Made by a program: the position numbers and the translations under genes. Below are positions 46,654-55,805 of a stretch of DNA of 64,000 nt, one piece after another. Origin of the DNA: Sphingomonas sp. AP4-R1 (GTDB taxonomy: Bacteria > Pseudomonadota > Alphaproteobacteria > Sphingomonadales > Sphingomonadaceae); NCBI RefSeq assembly GCF_013113735.1, contig NZ_CP053346.1, positions 992,001-1,056,000 of the forward strand, in the 5' to 3' direction. Each line of letters starts with the position of its first letter. Positions within the stretch are counted from its first letter, which is position 1. Below the pieces are notes generated by a model. That model had not been told where the DNA came from and did not search any database. It saw only the letters and a list, made by a program, of their open reading frames with translations.

Positions 46654-48603
46654 TCATTTCGGATCCGTGCCGAGCAGATTCTTCTGCCAGAAGAGCAGGC
46701 TCGCCCAGAACTGATAGTCGAGATTGTCCTTCTTCACATAGCCATGGCCCTCGTCGGCTGCGAGGACATGCCACACGGGCACGCCGTTGCCGCGCAGCGC
46801 CGTCACCATCTGCTCCGACTCGGACGGGGGCACGCGCGGATCGTTGCCGCCGGTCACGATCACCAGCGGGATCTTGATCTCGGAAACGTGCGTCACGGGC
46901 GAGATGGCGATCAGCTTGGCGCGCTGCTTCGGATCGCGCTCGTCGCCATATTCGGCGCGGCGCAGATCGCGGCGGTAGCTCTGCGTATGTTCGAGCAAGG
47001 AGACGAAGCCGGAGACGGCGCGCTGGCAGATCCCGCCCCTAAACCGCGCGCCATATCGGATGGCGCTGGCGTAGCACATATAGCCGCCATAGCTGCCGCC
47101 GGTCTCGCCGACGCGGCTGGCGTCGATCTGCGGATCGGTGGTGAGGCGATCGAGGAAGGCGCCGATGTCCTTCACCGAATCCTCGCGCTTGAACGGCCCG
47201 TTGTCGAGCGAGACGAAGCGCTTGCCGTAACCGGAAGAGCCCCGCACGTTCGGATAGAAGAGCGCGACGCCCAGCTCGTTCGGATAATAATTGGCGCGGC
47301 CGAGGAAGCCGGGGCGCGTCTGGCTTTCGGGGCCGCCGTGAATGTCCACGATCAGCGGGCGCTTGCCGGGGAATTTCTTCGGATCGGGCCGATAGAGGAA
47401 GCCCGACACGGTTTCCCCGTCGAAGCTCTTCACCGTCACCAGTTCGGGTTCGACATTGGTGGCGGGGTCCAGCCCGCCCGTCTCGCTCTGCGTCCAGCGC
47501 GTCACCTTCAGCGTCTTCGGATCGACCGAATAGATGTCCGCCGCCGATCGCGCCGAGGCGAGGCTGAAACCGATCTCGCCCCAGGGTGCCACCTTCAGCC
47601 CCGTGATCACGCCCACCGGCACGTCGGCGACGGCGCGGATCCTGTTCGTGCGCGTATCGAGAATGCTCAGCCGGCTGACGCCCGCCTCGTTGGTGGTGAA
47701 GGCGACGAAATCGCCCTCGGCGGAAAGGCCGAACTGCTCGATATCCCACTTCGCCTGTCCGGGCACGGGCGTGAACACGCCACTCGACGGATCGACCGTG
47801 CCAAGCTGTTGAAAATCGGAGCCTTCGTCGGACGTCACCCAGAGGACGCCGTCCTTGGCGAAGCGCGCCTCGCCATAGGAGATCGCCTTCTTATGGTCGC
47901 CCAGCGGGCGCATCGCCCCGCTTTCGATGTCCATCAGGAACAGGTCGGTCTTGTTGATCGACTGATATTGGCCGACCAGCGCGCTGGTGCCGTCGGGCGT
48001 GAAGCCCATCACGCGCCAGCCGCCCCCCGTCACCTTCGCCACCATCCGGTCGCTCTTCGGATCGCGCGGATCGATTAGATAGAGGTCGCTGTCGGTGCCG
48101 TTGCGGCGCGTGGAACTGTAGGCCAGCCACTGGCCGTCGCGCGACCAGGGGCCCATCTGGTTGCGGCTCTTGCCGTCGGTCAGCAGCGTGAGGCGGCCAT
48201 CGGCCAGCGTATAGAGCTGCCAGAATTCGCTGCCGCCGACATCCTTCTGCACGACGATCACATCGCCCTTGGCCGGCGCGACTTCGCCCGAGGCGATCGT
48301 GTCCGTCTCGAACGAGATCTGTCGCCGGCTGCCCATCGGCGTCGCCACTTCGTGGAGCTGGCGGGTATTGCCGAAATTGGTGCCGATCAGCGCCGCCTTC
48401 GTCTTCGGATTCCACCCCTCGAACACGGCCGCGCGATATTCCAGATAGGGCCGCGTGGCGGCGGCGAGCGCGGCGGGAATGGCAGGCACGCCATCGCCCG
48501 TGACCGCGGCGGGCGGGGCGATGGTGGGCGCGGCCTTGTCCTGCGCGCCTGCGGAACTCGCGACCGTCATTGCGGCGACGATCGCCACCCAGTTCGTCTT
48601 CAT
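46654..48603 (-). CDS. Secreted S9 family prolyl-oligopeptidase-like peptidase
   Basis: A 649-residue secreted serine peptidase. A signal peptide ends at SSAGAQ, then a beta-propeller (about 40-390) and a C-terminal alpha/beta hydrolase domain follow. The nucleophile Ser is in GGSYGGY near residue 504, Asp in GGNDPRVP near 586 and His in DEGHGY near 617. IHGGPESQ is the usual oxyanion segment. Probably degrades short peptides in the periplasm. Confidence 0.92.
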   Translation of the reverse strand: MKTNWVAIVAAMTVASSAGAQDKAAPTIAPPAAVTGDGVPAIPAALAAATRPYLEYRAAVFEGWNPKTKAALIGTNFGNTRQLHEVATPMGSRRQISFETDTIASGEVAPAKGDVIVVQKDVGGSEFWQLYTLADGRLTLLTDGKSRNQMGPWSRDGQWLAYSSTRRNGTDSDLYLIDPRDPKSDRMVAKVTGGGWRVMGFTPDGTSALVGQYQSINKTDLFLMDIESGAMRPLGDHKKAISYGEARFAKDGVLWVTSDEGSDFQQLGTVDPSSGVFTPVPGQAKWDIEQFGLSAEGDFVAFTTNEAGVSRLSILDTRTNRIRAVADVPVGVITGLKVAPWGEIGFSLASARSAADIYSVDPKTLKVTRWTQSETGGLDPATNVEPELVTVKSFDGETVSGFLYRPDPKKFPGKRPLIVDIHGGPESQTRPGFLGRANYYPNELGVALFYPNVRGSSGYGKRFVSLDNGPFKREDSVKDIGAFLDRLTTDPQIDASRVGETGGSYGGYMCYASAIRYGARFRGGICQRAVSGFVSLLEHTQSYRRDLRRAEYGDERDPKQRAKLIAISPVTHVSEIKIPLVIVTGGNDPRVPPSESEQMVTALRGNGVPVWHVLAADEGHGYVKKDNLDYQFWASLLFWQKNLLGTDPK

Positions 48604-48629
48604 AAGAATGCCCCTTATTGCCGGCTGCG

Positions 48630-50960
48630 TCAGATCGGCTGGCCGTTGCGGTCGATCAGCACTTCGCGGCGGCCGACATGGTCGGGTGAGCCAACGACGC
48701 CTTCCTTCTCCATCCGGTCGATCAGGCGCGCGGCGGAATTGTAGCCGATGCGGAGCTGGCGCTGGACGTAGCTGGTCGAGGCCTTCTGCGATTCGGCCAC
48801 GACCTGCACGGCCTTGCGATAGAGCTGCGCGTCGGGCGAATCGTCGCCGGCGGGCGCGCCGTCCATCGCGAAGCTGCCATCCTCGGGCTCCTCGGTGACG
48901 GACGAGATATATTCCGGCGCCTTCTGATCCTTCCAGTGATCCGCCACGGCGCGCACCTCGTCGTCCGAGACGAACGGACCGTGGACGCGCACGATCTGCT
49001 TGCCGCCGGGCATGTAGAGCATGTCGCCCTTGCCCAGAAGCTGCTCGGCCCCCTGCTCGCCCAGGATGGTGCGCGAATCGATCTTGGAGGTGACGGAGAA
49101 GCTGATGCGCGTCGGCAGATTGGCCTTGATCACGCCGGTGATGACGTCGACCGAGGGGCGCTGCGTCGCCATGATCAGGTGGATGCCGGCCGCGCGCGCC
49201 TTTTGTGCCAGCCGCTGGATCAGGAATTCCACTTCCTTGCCCGCCGTCATCATCAGATCGGCCAGCTCGTCGATGATCACGACGATCTTGGGCAAAGGCT
49301 CGAATTCGAGCTTCTCTTCCTCATAGATCGGCTGACCGCTGTCGGCGTCGTAACCGGTCTGCACCCGGCGGCCGAGCGGCTGGCCCTTGGCCTTGGCGGC
49401 GCGGATCTTGTCGTTGAACGAGGAGAGGCTGCGGACGCCGACCGAGGCCATCATCCGGTAGCGATCCTCCATCTGCTCCACCGCCCATTTCAGCGCGCGG
49501 ATTGCCTTGGGCGGATCGGTGACGACGGGGGCGAGCAGATGCGGGATATCCTCGTAGATGCTGAGTTCCAGCATCTTGGGATCGATCATGATCATCCGGC
49601 ACTCATCCGGCGTGAGCCGGTAGAGCAGCGAGAGGATCATCGAATTGAGGCCGACCGACTTGCCCGATCCGGTCGTGCCGGCGACGAGCAGGTGGGGCAT
49701 GGGCGCGAGATCGGCCACGACGGGATCGCCCGCGATATTCTTGCCCAGGATCAGCGGCAGCGTGCCCGGCGCCTGCTCCTCGAAGGTGCGGCTGGCGATC
49801 ATCTCGGAGAAGGACACGGCCTCGCGCTTCTGGTTCGGCAGCTCGATGCCGATCACAGTGCGGCCCGGCACCGTCGCGATGCGGGCCGAGAGCGCGGACA
49901 TGTTGCGTGCGATATCGTCCGAAAGCGCGGTGACGCGGCTGGCCTTGATGCCGGCGGCGGGCTCCAGTTCGTACATCGTCACGACCGGGCCGGGGCGGAC
50001 CTCGGTGATGTGGCCGCGCACGTGGAAATCCTCGAGCACGGTCTCCAGCAGGCGGGCATTGCGCTCCAGCGAGGGCTTGTCGATCGGCTGGCCGCCACTG
50101 GCCGGCACGGGGGCGAGCAGGTCGAGCGTCGGCAGCACCCAGGTATCCCCCAGCGCCAGATTCGCCTGCCGCTCGCGGCTGACCCGCTGGCTGGTGGCGG
50201 GGGCCGGCGTCGGGGTGGTGATGGTGGTGCGCGGCGCGGGCTCGTCATCGTCCGCCACGATCGTGGCGCGCGGAGCGGGCTTGGCCGCCTTCTTTACGGG
50301 CGGCGCTTCGACGTCGAACGGCACATCGTCGACGAAATCCTCCTCATCCTCATAGCGATCGCGGCGGCGCAGGATGGTCGCGCGTTCGTCGGCGGTGAGG
50401 CCGAGCGAATAGAGGCTGACGGTGATGCCGAACGCCAGCAGCAGCGCCGCACCCGCCAGCCGGAGGGGCGGGGCGAGGCCGGGATCGGGCAGATGGGCGA
50501 GCCCGGCCTCGGCGGCGGTGCCCACGGCGATGCCGACGATACCGCCCAGGCCCGCGGGCAGAGGCAGGATGGCCCCGCCCCGGAACAGACCCAGCGCGCC
50601 ATCCAGCAACAGGATGGCGATCAGCGCGATCGGCAACATCCGCTTCCACCGCCCCGGCCCGACGCCGCGCCACAGCCGCAGCGCCACCACCACCAGAGGC
50701 GGCAGCAGCAGCACGACGGGCAGGCCGATCAGCGTGAACAGCAGATCGGCCATCCACGCGCCCGGCACGCCCAGCACATTGGCGGGCGGGCCGCCGGCGG
50801 CGGTGTTCAGCCCCGGATCGGTCGGCCGGTAGCTGGCGAGCGCGAAGGCGGTGAGGAGGATCGCCGCCAGGATCGCGACCGCGCCCAGCATGGCGCCCCC
50901 GCGACGGCCGACATGGCCCACTTTATCCTGCCAATTTCCGTCGCGCGCACGCGTCGCCAT
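48630..50960 (-). CDS. ftsK: DNA translocase FtsK
   Basis: Division-site DNA pump that sorts chromosome termini. The protein is 776 residues. About four N-terminal membrane helices (residues 20-190) are followed by a Pro/Thr-rich linker and the motor, with Walker A GTTGSGKSV near 432. The C-terminal gamma (winged-helix) domain includes SYVQRQLRIGYNSAARLIDRME. The linker is short compared with E. coli FtsK. ATG at 50960. Confidence 0.95.
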   Translation of the reverse strand: MATRARDGNWQDKVGHVGRRGGAMLGAVAILAAILLTAFALASYRPTDPGLNTAAGGPPANVLGVPGAWMADLLFTLIGLPVVLLLPPLVVVALRLWRGVGPGRWKRMLPIALIAILLLDGALGLFRGGAILPLPAGLGGIVGIAVGTAAEAGLAHLPDPGLAPPLRLAGAALLLAFGITVSLYSLGLTADERATILRRRDRYEDEEDFVDDVPFDVEAPPVKKAAKPAPRATIVADDDEPAPRTTITTPTPAPATSQRVSRERQANLALGDTWVLPTLDLLAPVPASGGQPIDKPSLERNARLLETVLEDFHVRGHITEVRPGPVVTMYELEPAAGIKASRVTALSDDIARNMSALSARIATVPGRTVIGIELPNQKREAVSFSEMIASRTFEEQAPGTLPLILGKNIAGDPVVADLAPMPHLLVAGTTGSGKSVGLNSMILSLLYRLTPDECRMIMIDPKMLELSIYEDIPHLLAPVVTDPPKAIRALKWAVEQMEDRYRMMASVGVRSLSSFNDKIRAAKAKGQPLGRRVQTGYDADSGQPIYEEEKLEFEPLPKIVVIIDELADLMMTAGKEVEFLIQRLAQKARAAGIHLIMATQRPSVDVITGVIKANLPTRISFSVTSKIDSRTILGEQGAEQLLGKGDMLYMPGGKQIVRVHGPFVSDDEVRAVADHWKDQKAPEYISSVTEEPEDGSFAMDGAPAGDDSPDAQLYRKAVQVVAESQKASTSYVQRQLRIGYNSAARLIDRMEKEGVVGSPDHVGRREVLIDRNGQPI

Positions 50961-51060
50961 TGCCGTTTCGTCCCTTTACCGGCGCCAATTGTGCCGCAAA
51001 TGTTCCGCCGGAGCAAACTGGGGGATCTGCCGATCGATGCCTGTCGCCCGCCCAACTTCT

Positions 51061-51145
51061 CCGTTCGTCCTGAGCGTAGTCGCAGGACGTGCTTCAAACG
51101 GTGTCGCGCGTAGCCCGTGCTTCGACTTCGCTCAGCACGAACGGG
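51061..51145. repeat. Intergenic palindromic repeat, family B copy 2
   Basis: CCGTTCGTCCTGAGCGTAGTCG on the left and GTGCTTCGACTTCGCTCAGCACG with ACGG on the right, 51061-51145. It lies upstream of ftsK and downstream of the leftward HAD gene, so it can be part of the HAD terminator. Confidence 0.85.
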
Positions 51146-51209
51146 TTATGTGGTATCGTCCGTATGCCGTGTTGGTCTCACAGTAGAGGCGGATGCGGCT
51201 GATCTCCGT

Positions 51210-51884
51210 TCACGCGCTCCAGTCGAGCGACGGCCAGCTGCGGCGATCGGCCAGCCGGCGGAGCTTCGGGCTGGCGTTGACGGCGAAGGGCTCGTCCGCC
51301 CATTCCAGCACGGGCGCATCGGAGACGTGATCCGAATAGAAGCGGATGCGCGTGTCGGTCCGGTCGATGCCTTCCTTGTCCATCCAGGCCTCGATCAGGC
51401 GCAGTTTCGCCGGGCCGTAATTGTTCTCGCCGTCGATCTTGGCGTGGATGATGTCGTCCAGCCCCATGATGCTGCCGGTGGCGATCACGTCGTCGAAGCC
51501 CAGTCGCTCGGCGATGGGCTCGACATAGAAGCGATAGGAGGCGGTCGCGAGGACGAGCCTGCGCCCGGCCGCCTTGTCCTCGGCGATCTGGCGGAGCGCG
51601 CCCGGCAGCACGTTGGTCTTCAGGATCAGGTCGGCGAAGCTTTCCGTCACCGGCGCCAGCTTCGCGCGGGGCACCGCGCCGCCCAGCAGCAGGCACTGGT
51701 TGATCTCTTTCAGTCTCCGCCGGTCGATCGCCTTGGCCGCATAGGCGGCCATCACGAACGGCACCGCCGGCGCCGCCAGCAGCCGCCACGGAAACAGGCG
51801 GGACGCCGCGTGAAACAGAAAGGGCGTGTAGGTGCCCGTGCGGGTCACCGTACGATCCATGTCGTAAATGGCGAGCTCGTTCAT
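51210..51884 (-). CDS. HAD-IB family hydrolase
   Basis: A 224-residue HAD-superfamily phosphatase. The nucleophile motif is DMDRT (Asp8, Asp10), motif II-like Thr/Ser is in LATASYRFYV, and SDHVSDAPVLEWADEPFAVN contains the motif IV Asp pair. The central cap helix is subclass IB (SerB-like). The substrate may be a phospho-serine-like or lipid phosphate; this is open. It is divergent from the Mla operon. Confidence 0.88.
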   Translation of the reverse strand: MNELAIYDMDRTVTRTGTYTPFLFHAASRLFPWRLLAAPAVPFVMAAYAAKAIDRRRLKEINQCLLLGGAVPRAKLAPVTESFADLILKTNVLPGALRQIAEDKAAGRRLVLATASYRFYVEPIAERLGFDDVIATGSIMGLDDIIHAKIDGENNYGPAKLRLIEAWMDKEGIDRTDTRIRFYSDHVSDAPVLEWADEPFAVNASPKLRRLADRRSWPSLDWSA

Positions 51885-52036
51885 CCCGGCTGACGGACAC
51901 GAAGCCGGCGCGGCATGCAAGAGGCTTTGCAAAGGATCTGAAATCCGCCGGAACCTTAGCTTGCGCCGCGCGTCTCCCCGGCGATGCCTCGTTTCGCGCC
52001 CGTTGCGCTTTTCCGCCGACACGATATCCGTTCGTT

Positions 52037-53143
52037 ATGAGCGCGGCTGCCGATTTCCATCTCGACGACCGCGACGGCGGTACGCTCCGCTTCACCGGCG
52101 ACATGACGCTCGCGCGGATGGGCACCTTGCCCCAGCGGCTGGATGCGCTGTCCTCCCGCCCCGGCAAGGTGGATCTGGGCGAGGTCGGCCGGATGGACAC
52201 GGTCGGCGCCTGGCTCGTCCACCGCATCGTGCGCGATCATGACGCGGAGGTGATCGGCGCGAGCCCCGAGGAAGCGCATCTGCTGGAGCAGGTCGCCGCC
52301 GCCGACAAGCCGCTGAAGATCCGGCCGGACGGCACCCTGCCCCTGTTCCGCGTGCTGAACCAGATCGGCGCGGCGACATCGATGGCGGGGCGCACGACGC
52401 TGGGCCTGATCGGTTTCTACGGCGGCGTGCTCGTCAGCTACTGGGATATCCTGCGCAATCCCAAGCGGCTGCGCTGGAACGCGGTCGTCCGCCAGTTCGA
52501 GGTGGTCGGCGTGGAGGCGCTGGCGATCATCGGGCTGATGAGCTTCCTGATCGGCGTCGTGATCGCCCAGCAGGGCGCCATCCAGCTGCGCCAGTTCGGC
52601 GCGGAGGTGTTCACGATCAACCTCGTCGGCCGACTCACCTTCCGCGAACTGGGCGTGCTGATGACGGCGATCATGGTCGCGGGCCGATCCGGTTCCGCCT
52701 TCGCCGCGCAGATCGGATCGATGCGTCTGGCCGAGGAGGTGGATGCGATGCGGACGATCGGCGTCTCCCCGATGGAGGCGCTGGTGATCCCGCGCATCAC
52801 GGCGGCGGTCGCGATGATGCCGCTGCTCGCTTTCTATGCGGCGATGGTCGCGCTGATCGGCGGCGGCCTCTTCTGCTGGACCTCGCTCGACATGCCGCCG
52901 ATCACCTTCGTCTCGCGCATCCGCGAAGTGGTGCCGATCACGGACGTCTATCAGGGCCTGATCAAGGCGCCGGTCTTCGGCCTGATCATCGCCATTTCGG
53001 GCTGTTTCCAGGGCATGCAGGTGGAAGGCAATGCCGAGGCGGTCGGCCTCCGGACCACCTCGGCGGTCGTCCAGTCGATCTTCCTCGTGATCGTGCTGGA
53101 CGCCTTCTTCGCCGTCTTCTTCGCATCGATCGGCTGGATATGA
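52037..53143 (+). CDS. mlaE: MlaE family ABC transporter permease with N-terminal STAS domain
   Basis: Inner-membrane permease for phospholipid transport between membranes. The protein is 368 residues. An N-terminal STAS-like domain (about 1-100, resembling MlaB) is fused to the MlaE permease with five or so helices. The LVGRLTFRELGVLMTAIMVAGRSGSAFAAQIGSM stretch is the family hallmark. It overlaps mlaF by 4 bases. Confidence 0.93.
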   Translation: MSAAADFHLDDRDGGTLRFTGDMTLARMGTLPQRLDALSSRPGKVDLGEVGRMDTVGAWLVHRIVRDHDAEVIGASPEEAHLLEQVAAADKPLKIRPDGTLPLFRVLNQIGAATSMAGRTTLGLIGFYGGVLVSYWDILRNPKRLRWNAVVRQFEVVGVEALAIIGLMSFLIGVVIAQQGAIQLRQFGAEVFTINLVGRLTFRELGVLMTAIMVAGRSGSAFAAQIGSMRLAEEVDAMRTIGVSPMEALVIPRITAAVAMMPLLAFYAAMVALIGGGLFCWTSLDMPPITFVSRIREVVPITDVYQGLIKAPVFGLIIAISGCFQGMQVEGNAEAVGLRTTSAVVQSIFLVIVLDAFFAVFFASIGWI

Positions 53144-54069
53144 GCGTCTGCAAGGCCGATAAGGATCAGGCGCCCGTGATCTGCGTGCGCGGCCTCTCCA
53201 ATGCGTTTGGCGAGCAGGTCGTGCACGAGAATCTCGATCTCGACGTGCGGCGCGGCGAGATTCTCGGCGTCGTCGGTGGATCGGGCACGGGCAAATCGGT
53301 GCTTATGCGCTCGATCATCGGGCTGCAGACCCCGGTCGCGGGCGAAGTGGACGTGTTCGGCGAGCCGATGATGGGGCGCGACGAGCAGGATGCGCGCGAC
53401 GTGCGCCGCCGCTGGGGCGTGCTGTTTCAGGGCGGTGCGCTCTTCTCCACGCTGACCGTGGCCGAGAATGTCGAAGTGCCGCTGCGCGAATATTTCCCGC
53501 AGCTGGGCGAGGAATTTCTCGACGAGATCGCGGCCTACAAGGTGGCGATGACGGGGCTCCCCCCCGAAGCCGGGCCGAAATTCCCGTCCGAGCTTTCGGG
53601 CGGCATGCGCAAACGCGCGGGCCTGGCGCGCAGCCTCGCTCTGGATCCCGAGCTGCTGTTCCTCGACGAGCCGACGGCCGGCCTCGATCCGATCGGCGCG
53701 GCCGCGTTCGACGATCTGATCAAGGGCCTGAAGGAGACGATGGGGCTCACGGTGTTCCTGATCACGCACGATCTGGATACGCTGCACGCCATCTGCGATC
53801 GGGTGGCCGTATTGGCGGACAAGAAGGTGGTGGCGGTCGGCACGATCCCGGAGCTGCTCGCGCTGGATCACCCCTGGATCCAGGAATATTTCAGCGGCCC
53901 GCGTGGCCGCGCCGCGGCGGAGGCCGCCGAACGATTCGATGAGGAAGACCCTGCCGAAAGTGCCCGCCGCCGCGATGCCGCGCTGGCGTCGGCCGGCGGG
54001 GACGAGAGCGAGGTTGCGGACGGTGCCGACAGCAGGGCCGGATCTGCCAAGGATGATGAGGAAAGCTGA
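53140..54069 (+). CDS. mlaF: MlaF family ABC transporter ATPase
   Basis: ATPase of the Mla-type lipid transporter, 309 residues. Walker A GGSGTGKS (46-53), signature LSGGMRKRAGLARSLA and Walker B LLFLDEPTAGLDP are intact. A C-terminal extension of about 45 residues rich in acid and Ala, after RPGRAAAE, is not part of the ATPase fold. Its stop and the mlaD ATG overlap by 1 base. Confidence 0.94.
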   Translation: MSVCKADKDQAPVICVRGLSNAFGEQVVHENLDLDVRRGEILGVVGGSGTGKSVLMRSIIGLQTPVAGEVDVFGEPMMGRDEQDARDVRRRWGVLFQGGALFSTLTVAENVEVPLREYFPQLGEEFLDEIAAYKVAMTGLPPEAGPKFPSELSGGMRKRAGLARSLALDPELLFLDEPTAGLDPIGAAAFDDLIKGLKETMGLTVFLITHDLDTLHAICDRVAVLADKKVVAVGTIPELLALDHPWIQEYFSGPRGRAAAEAAERFDEEDPAESARRRDAALASAGGDESEVADGADSRAGSAKDDEES

Positions 54070-55004
54070 TGGAAAACCGGTCCAACAACATCCTCGTCGG
54101 CAGTATCGTCCTGATCCTGCTCGTCGTCACGGTCGTGTTCCTCGTCTGGCTCGCCGGCTTCGGCGGGTCGAGCGAGAAGCGCTACGACATCCTGTTCAAG
54201 AGCTCGGTCGACGGGCTCGCCAAAGGATCGGCGATCACTTTCTCGGGCGTTCCGGTGGGCAAGGTCGAGGATATCGCGATCATGCCCGATCAGCCGGAGC
54301 TGATCCGCGTCCGCATCGCGATCAAGAATGATACGCCGGTGCTGCAGGGCACGAACGCCACGATCGCGGGCGTCGGCTTCACGGGCGTCAGCCAGATCAA
54401 TCTGGACGGTGCCGTGCAGGGCGCGCCGCCGATCGATCAGCCGGGCCCGTGGGGCTATCCCCTGATTCCGCCGAAGACCGGGGGCCTGGGCGCGTTGCTC
54501 AACAATGCGCCGCGCCTGCTGGAGAAACTGACGGTGCTGACGGAGCGGGTGAGCGATCTGCTGAATCCCGAAAATCAGCAATCGATCACGGGCATTCTCC
54601 ACCATATCGATTCGCTGAGCGGATCGCTGGCGGATCGTGGGCCGGATATCGCCGCCACGCTGGCGCAGGCGAAGATCGCGGTGAAGCAGGCCGGTGACGC
54701 CGCCGAGAAGATCGGCGCGCTGGCGGATACGACCAACCAGAATGTCGGGCCGCTGCTGGTCAACATGAACGAGGCGGTCGGCTCGGCGAAGAAGAGCATG
54801 GCCAGTCTGGATGCCGCGATCACCGATGCGCGGCCGGGCCTGAAGGCGATCTCCACGCAGACCGTGCCCGCCGCCAACCAGCTGATCCGCGATCTGGCCG
54901 ATACCGCCGCCTCGCTACAGGCGATCACCAACCGCTTCGATCGCGGCGGCGCCGGGGGCCTGATCGGCGGAAGTCGCCTGCCCGATTACAAGCCCGCCAA
55001 GTGA
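54069..55004 (+). CDS. mlaD: MlaD family substrate-binding MCE protein
   Basis: Inner-membrane-anchored periplasmic MCE protein, 311 residues. One N-terminal helix (13-32) is followed by the MCE domain with YDILFKSSVDGLAKGSAITFSGVPVG. The C-terminal 150 residues are predicted helical and longer than the E. coli MlaD tail, more like the Rv/ttg2C-type. It overlaps the lipoprotein gene region by 4 bases if its GTG is used. Confidence 0.93.
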   Translation: MENRSNNILVGSIVLILLVVTVVFLVWLAGFGGSSEKRYDILFKSSVDGLAKGSAITFSGVPVGKVEDIAIMPDQPELIRVRIAIKNDTPVLQGTNATIAGVGFTGVSQINLDGAVQGAPPIDQPGPWGYPLIPPKTGGLGALLNNAPRLLEKLTVLTERVSDLLNPENQQSITGILHHIDSLSGSLADRGPDIAATLAQAKIAVKQAGDAAEKIGALADTTNQNVGPLLVNMNEAVGSAKKSMASLDAAITDARPGLKAISTQTVPAANQLIRDLADTAASLQAITNRFDRGGAGGLIGGSRLPDYKPAK

Positions 55005-55018
55005 GGGACGAAACCGCC

Positions 55019-55630
55019 ATGACCGCCACGTTCGCCACCCTCCTCACCCGCACGGTTCTGATCGGCGTGGCCGCCTTGCCGCTGGCCGGCTGCATCAGCT
55101 TCGGCCCGAAGCCGCCGCCCACCCTGATGTCGCTCCATGCCGTGACGCCGGTGGCGGCCGGTGCCGCGCATACCAGCGATGATGCCCATGCCGTCGCCGT
55201 CTCGGTGCCGGTCGCCGTGCCGACCCTGTCGACGCAGCGCGTGATGGTGCAGGCCGGCCCCAATTCGATCGCCTATCTGAAGGATGGGCTGTGGGCGGCG
55301 GCACCAGCCGTGCTGATGCGCAACCTGCTGGCCGAGACGATCGAGGCCAAGACGGGGCGCTTCGTGCCGGATGCGCGCTTCGTCGGCTTGCAGCCGGATA
55401 CGCGGCTGACGGGCACGCTGGCCGCGTTCGGGCTGGATGGTCCGGGCAAGGCCGTGATCGTCACCTATGATGGCACGATCACGCGATCGGGATCGCCGTC
55501 GATCGAGACGCGGCGCTTCTCGGCGCGCGTGCCGGTTTCGTCGGAGCAGCCGCAGGCGGTGGGCATGGCGCTGGATCAGGCCGCCAATCAGGTGGCGGGC
55601 GACGTCGCCGACTGGATCGGGGCGCGCTGA
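55019..55630 (+). CDS. ABC-type transport auxiliary lipoprotein (PqiC/LptE-like)
   Basis: A 203-residue lipoprotein with lipobox LAGC near residue 21-24. The SVPVAVPTLSTQRVMVQ and LWAAAPAVLMRNLLAE segments match the ABC_trans_aux family that partners MCE transporters at the outer membrane. The ATG at 55019 has an AGGGA site; a GTG at 55001 would overlap mlaD. It is the last gene of the Mla-type operon. Confidence 0.88.
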   Translation: MTATFATLLTRTVLIGVAALPLAGCISFGPKPPPTLMSLHAVTPVAAGAAHTSDDAHAVAVSVPVAVPTLSTQRVMVQAGPNSIAYLKDGLWAAAPAVLMRNLLAETIEAKTGRFVPDARFVGLQPDTRLTGTLAAFGLDGPGKAVIVTYDGTITRSGSPSIETRRFSARVPVSSEQPQAVGMALDQAANQVAGDVADWIGAR

Positions 55631-55645
55631 GTTGAATGGCCAAAT

Positions 55646-55741
55646 CCGTTTGTGCTGAGCCTGTCGAAGCACTGGCCTTCTTTTTTGCTCAACAACGACG
55701 GAAAGGAAGAACGGTACTTCGACAGGCTCAGTGCGGACGGG
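55646..55741. repeat. Intergenic palindromic repeat, family B copy 3
   Basis: CCGTTTGTGCTGAGCCTGTCG with AAGCAC (55646-55672) and GTACTTCGACAGGCTCAGTGC with GGACGG (55714-55741) are near-complementary arms. The interior is T-rich. It sits between the lipoprotein gene and dapB. Confidence 0.88.
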
Positions 55742-55805
55742 GTTTGAGGCATTCAACGTAGCCCGTGCCTTCCCCCTCACCCGATCCGCTTCTAAGAGCG
55801 GGCGC

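Noticed and set aside
46744..48078. A 444-codon open frame opposite the S9 peptidase
   Set aside because: Antisense shadow of a well-supported gene.
48936..51113. A 725-codon open frame on the plus strand opposite ftsK
   Set aside because: It is antisense to the conserved FtsK protein and is only the high-GC mirror frame, rich in Arg, His and Gly with no domains.
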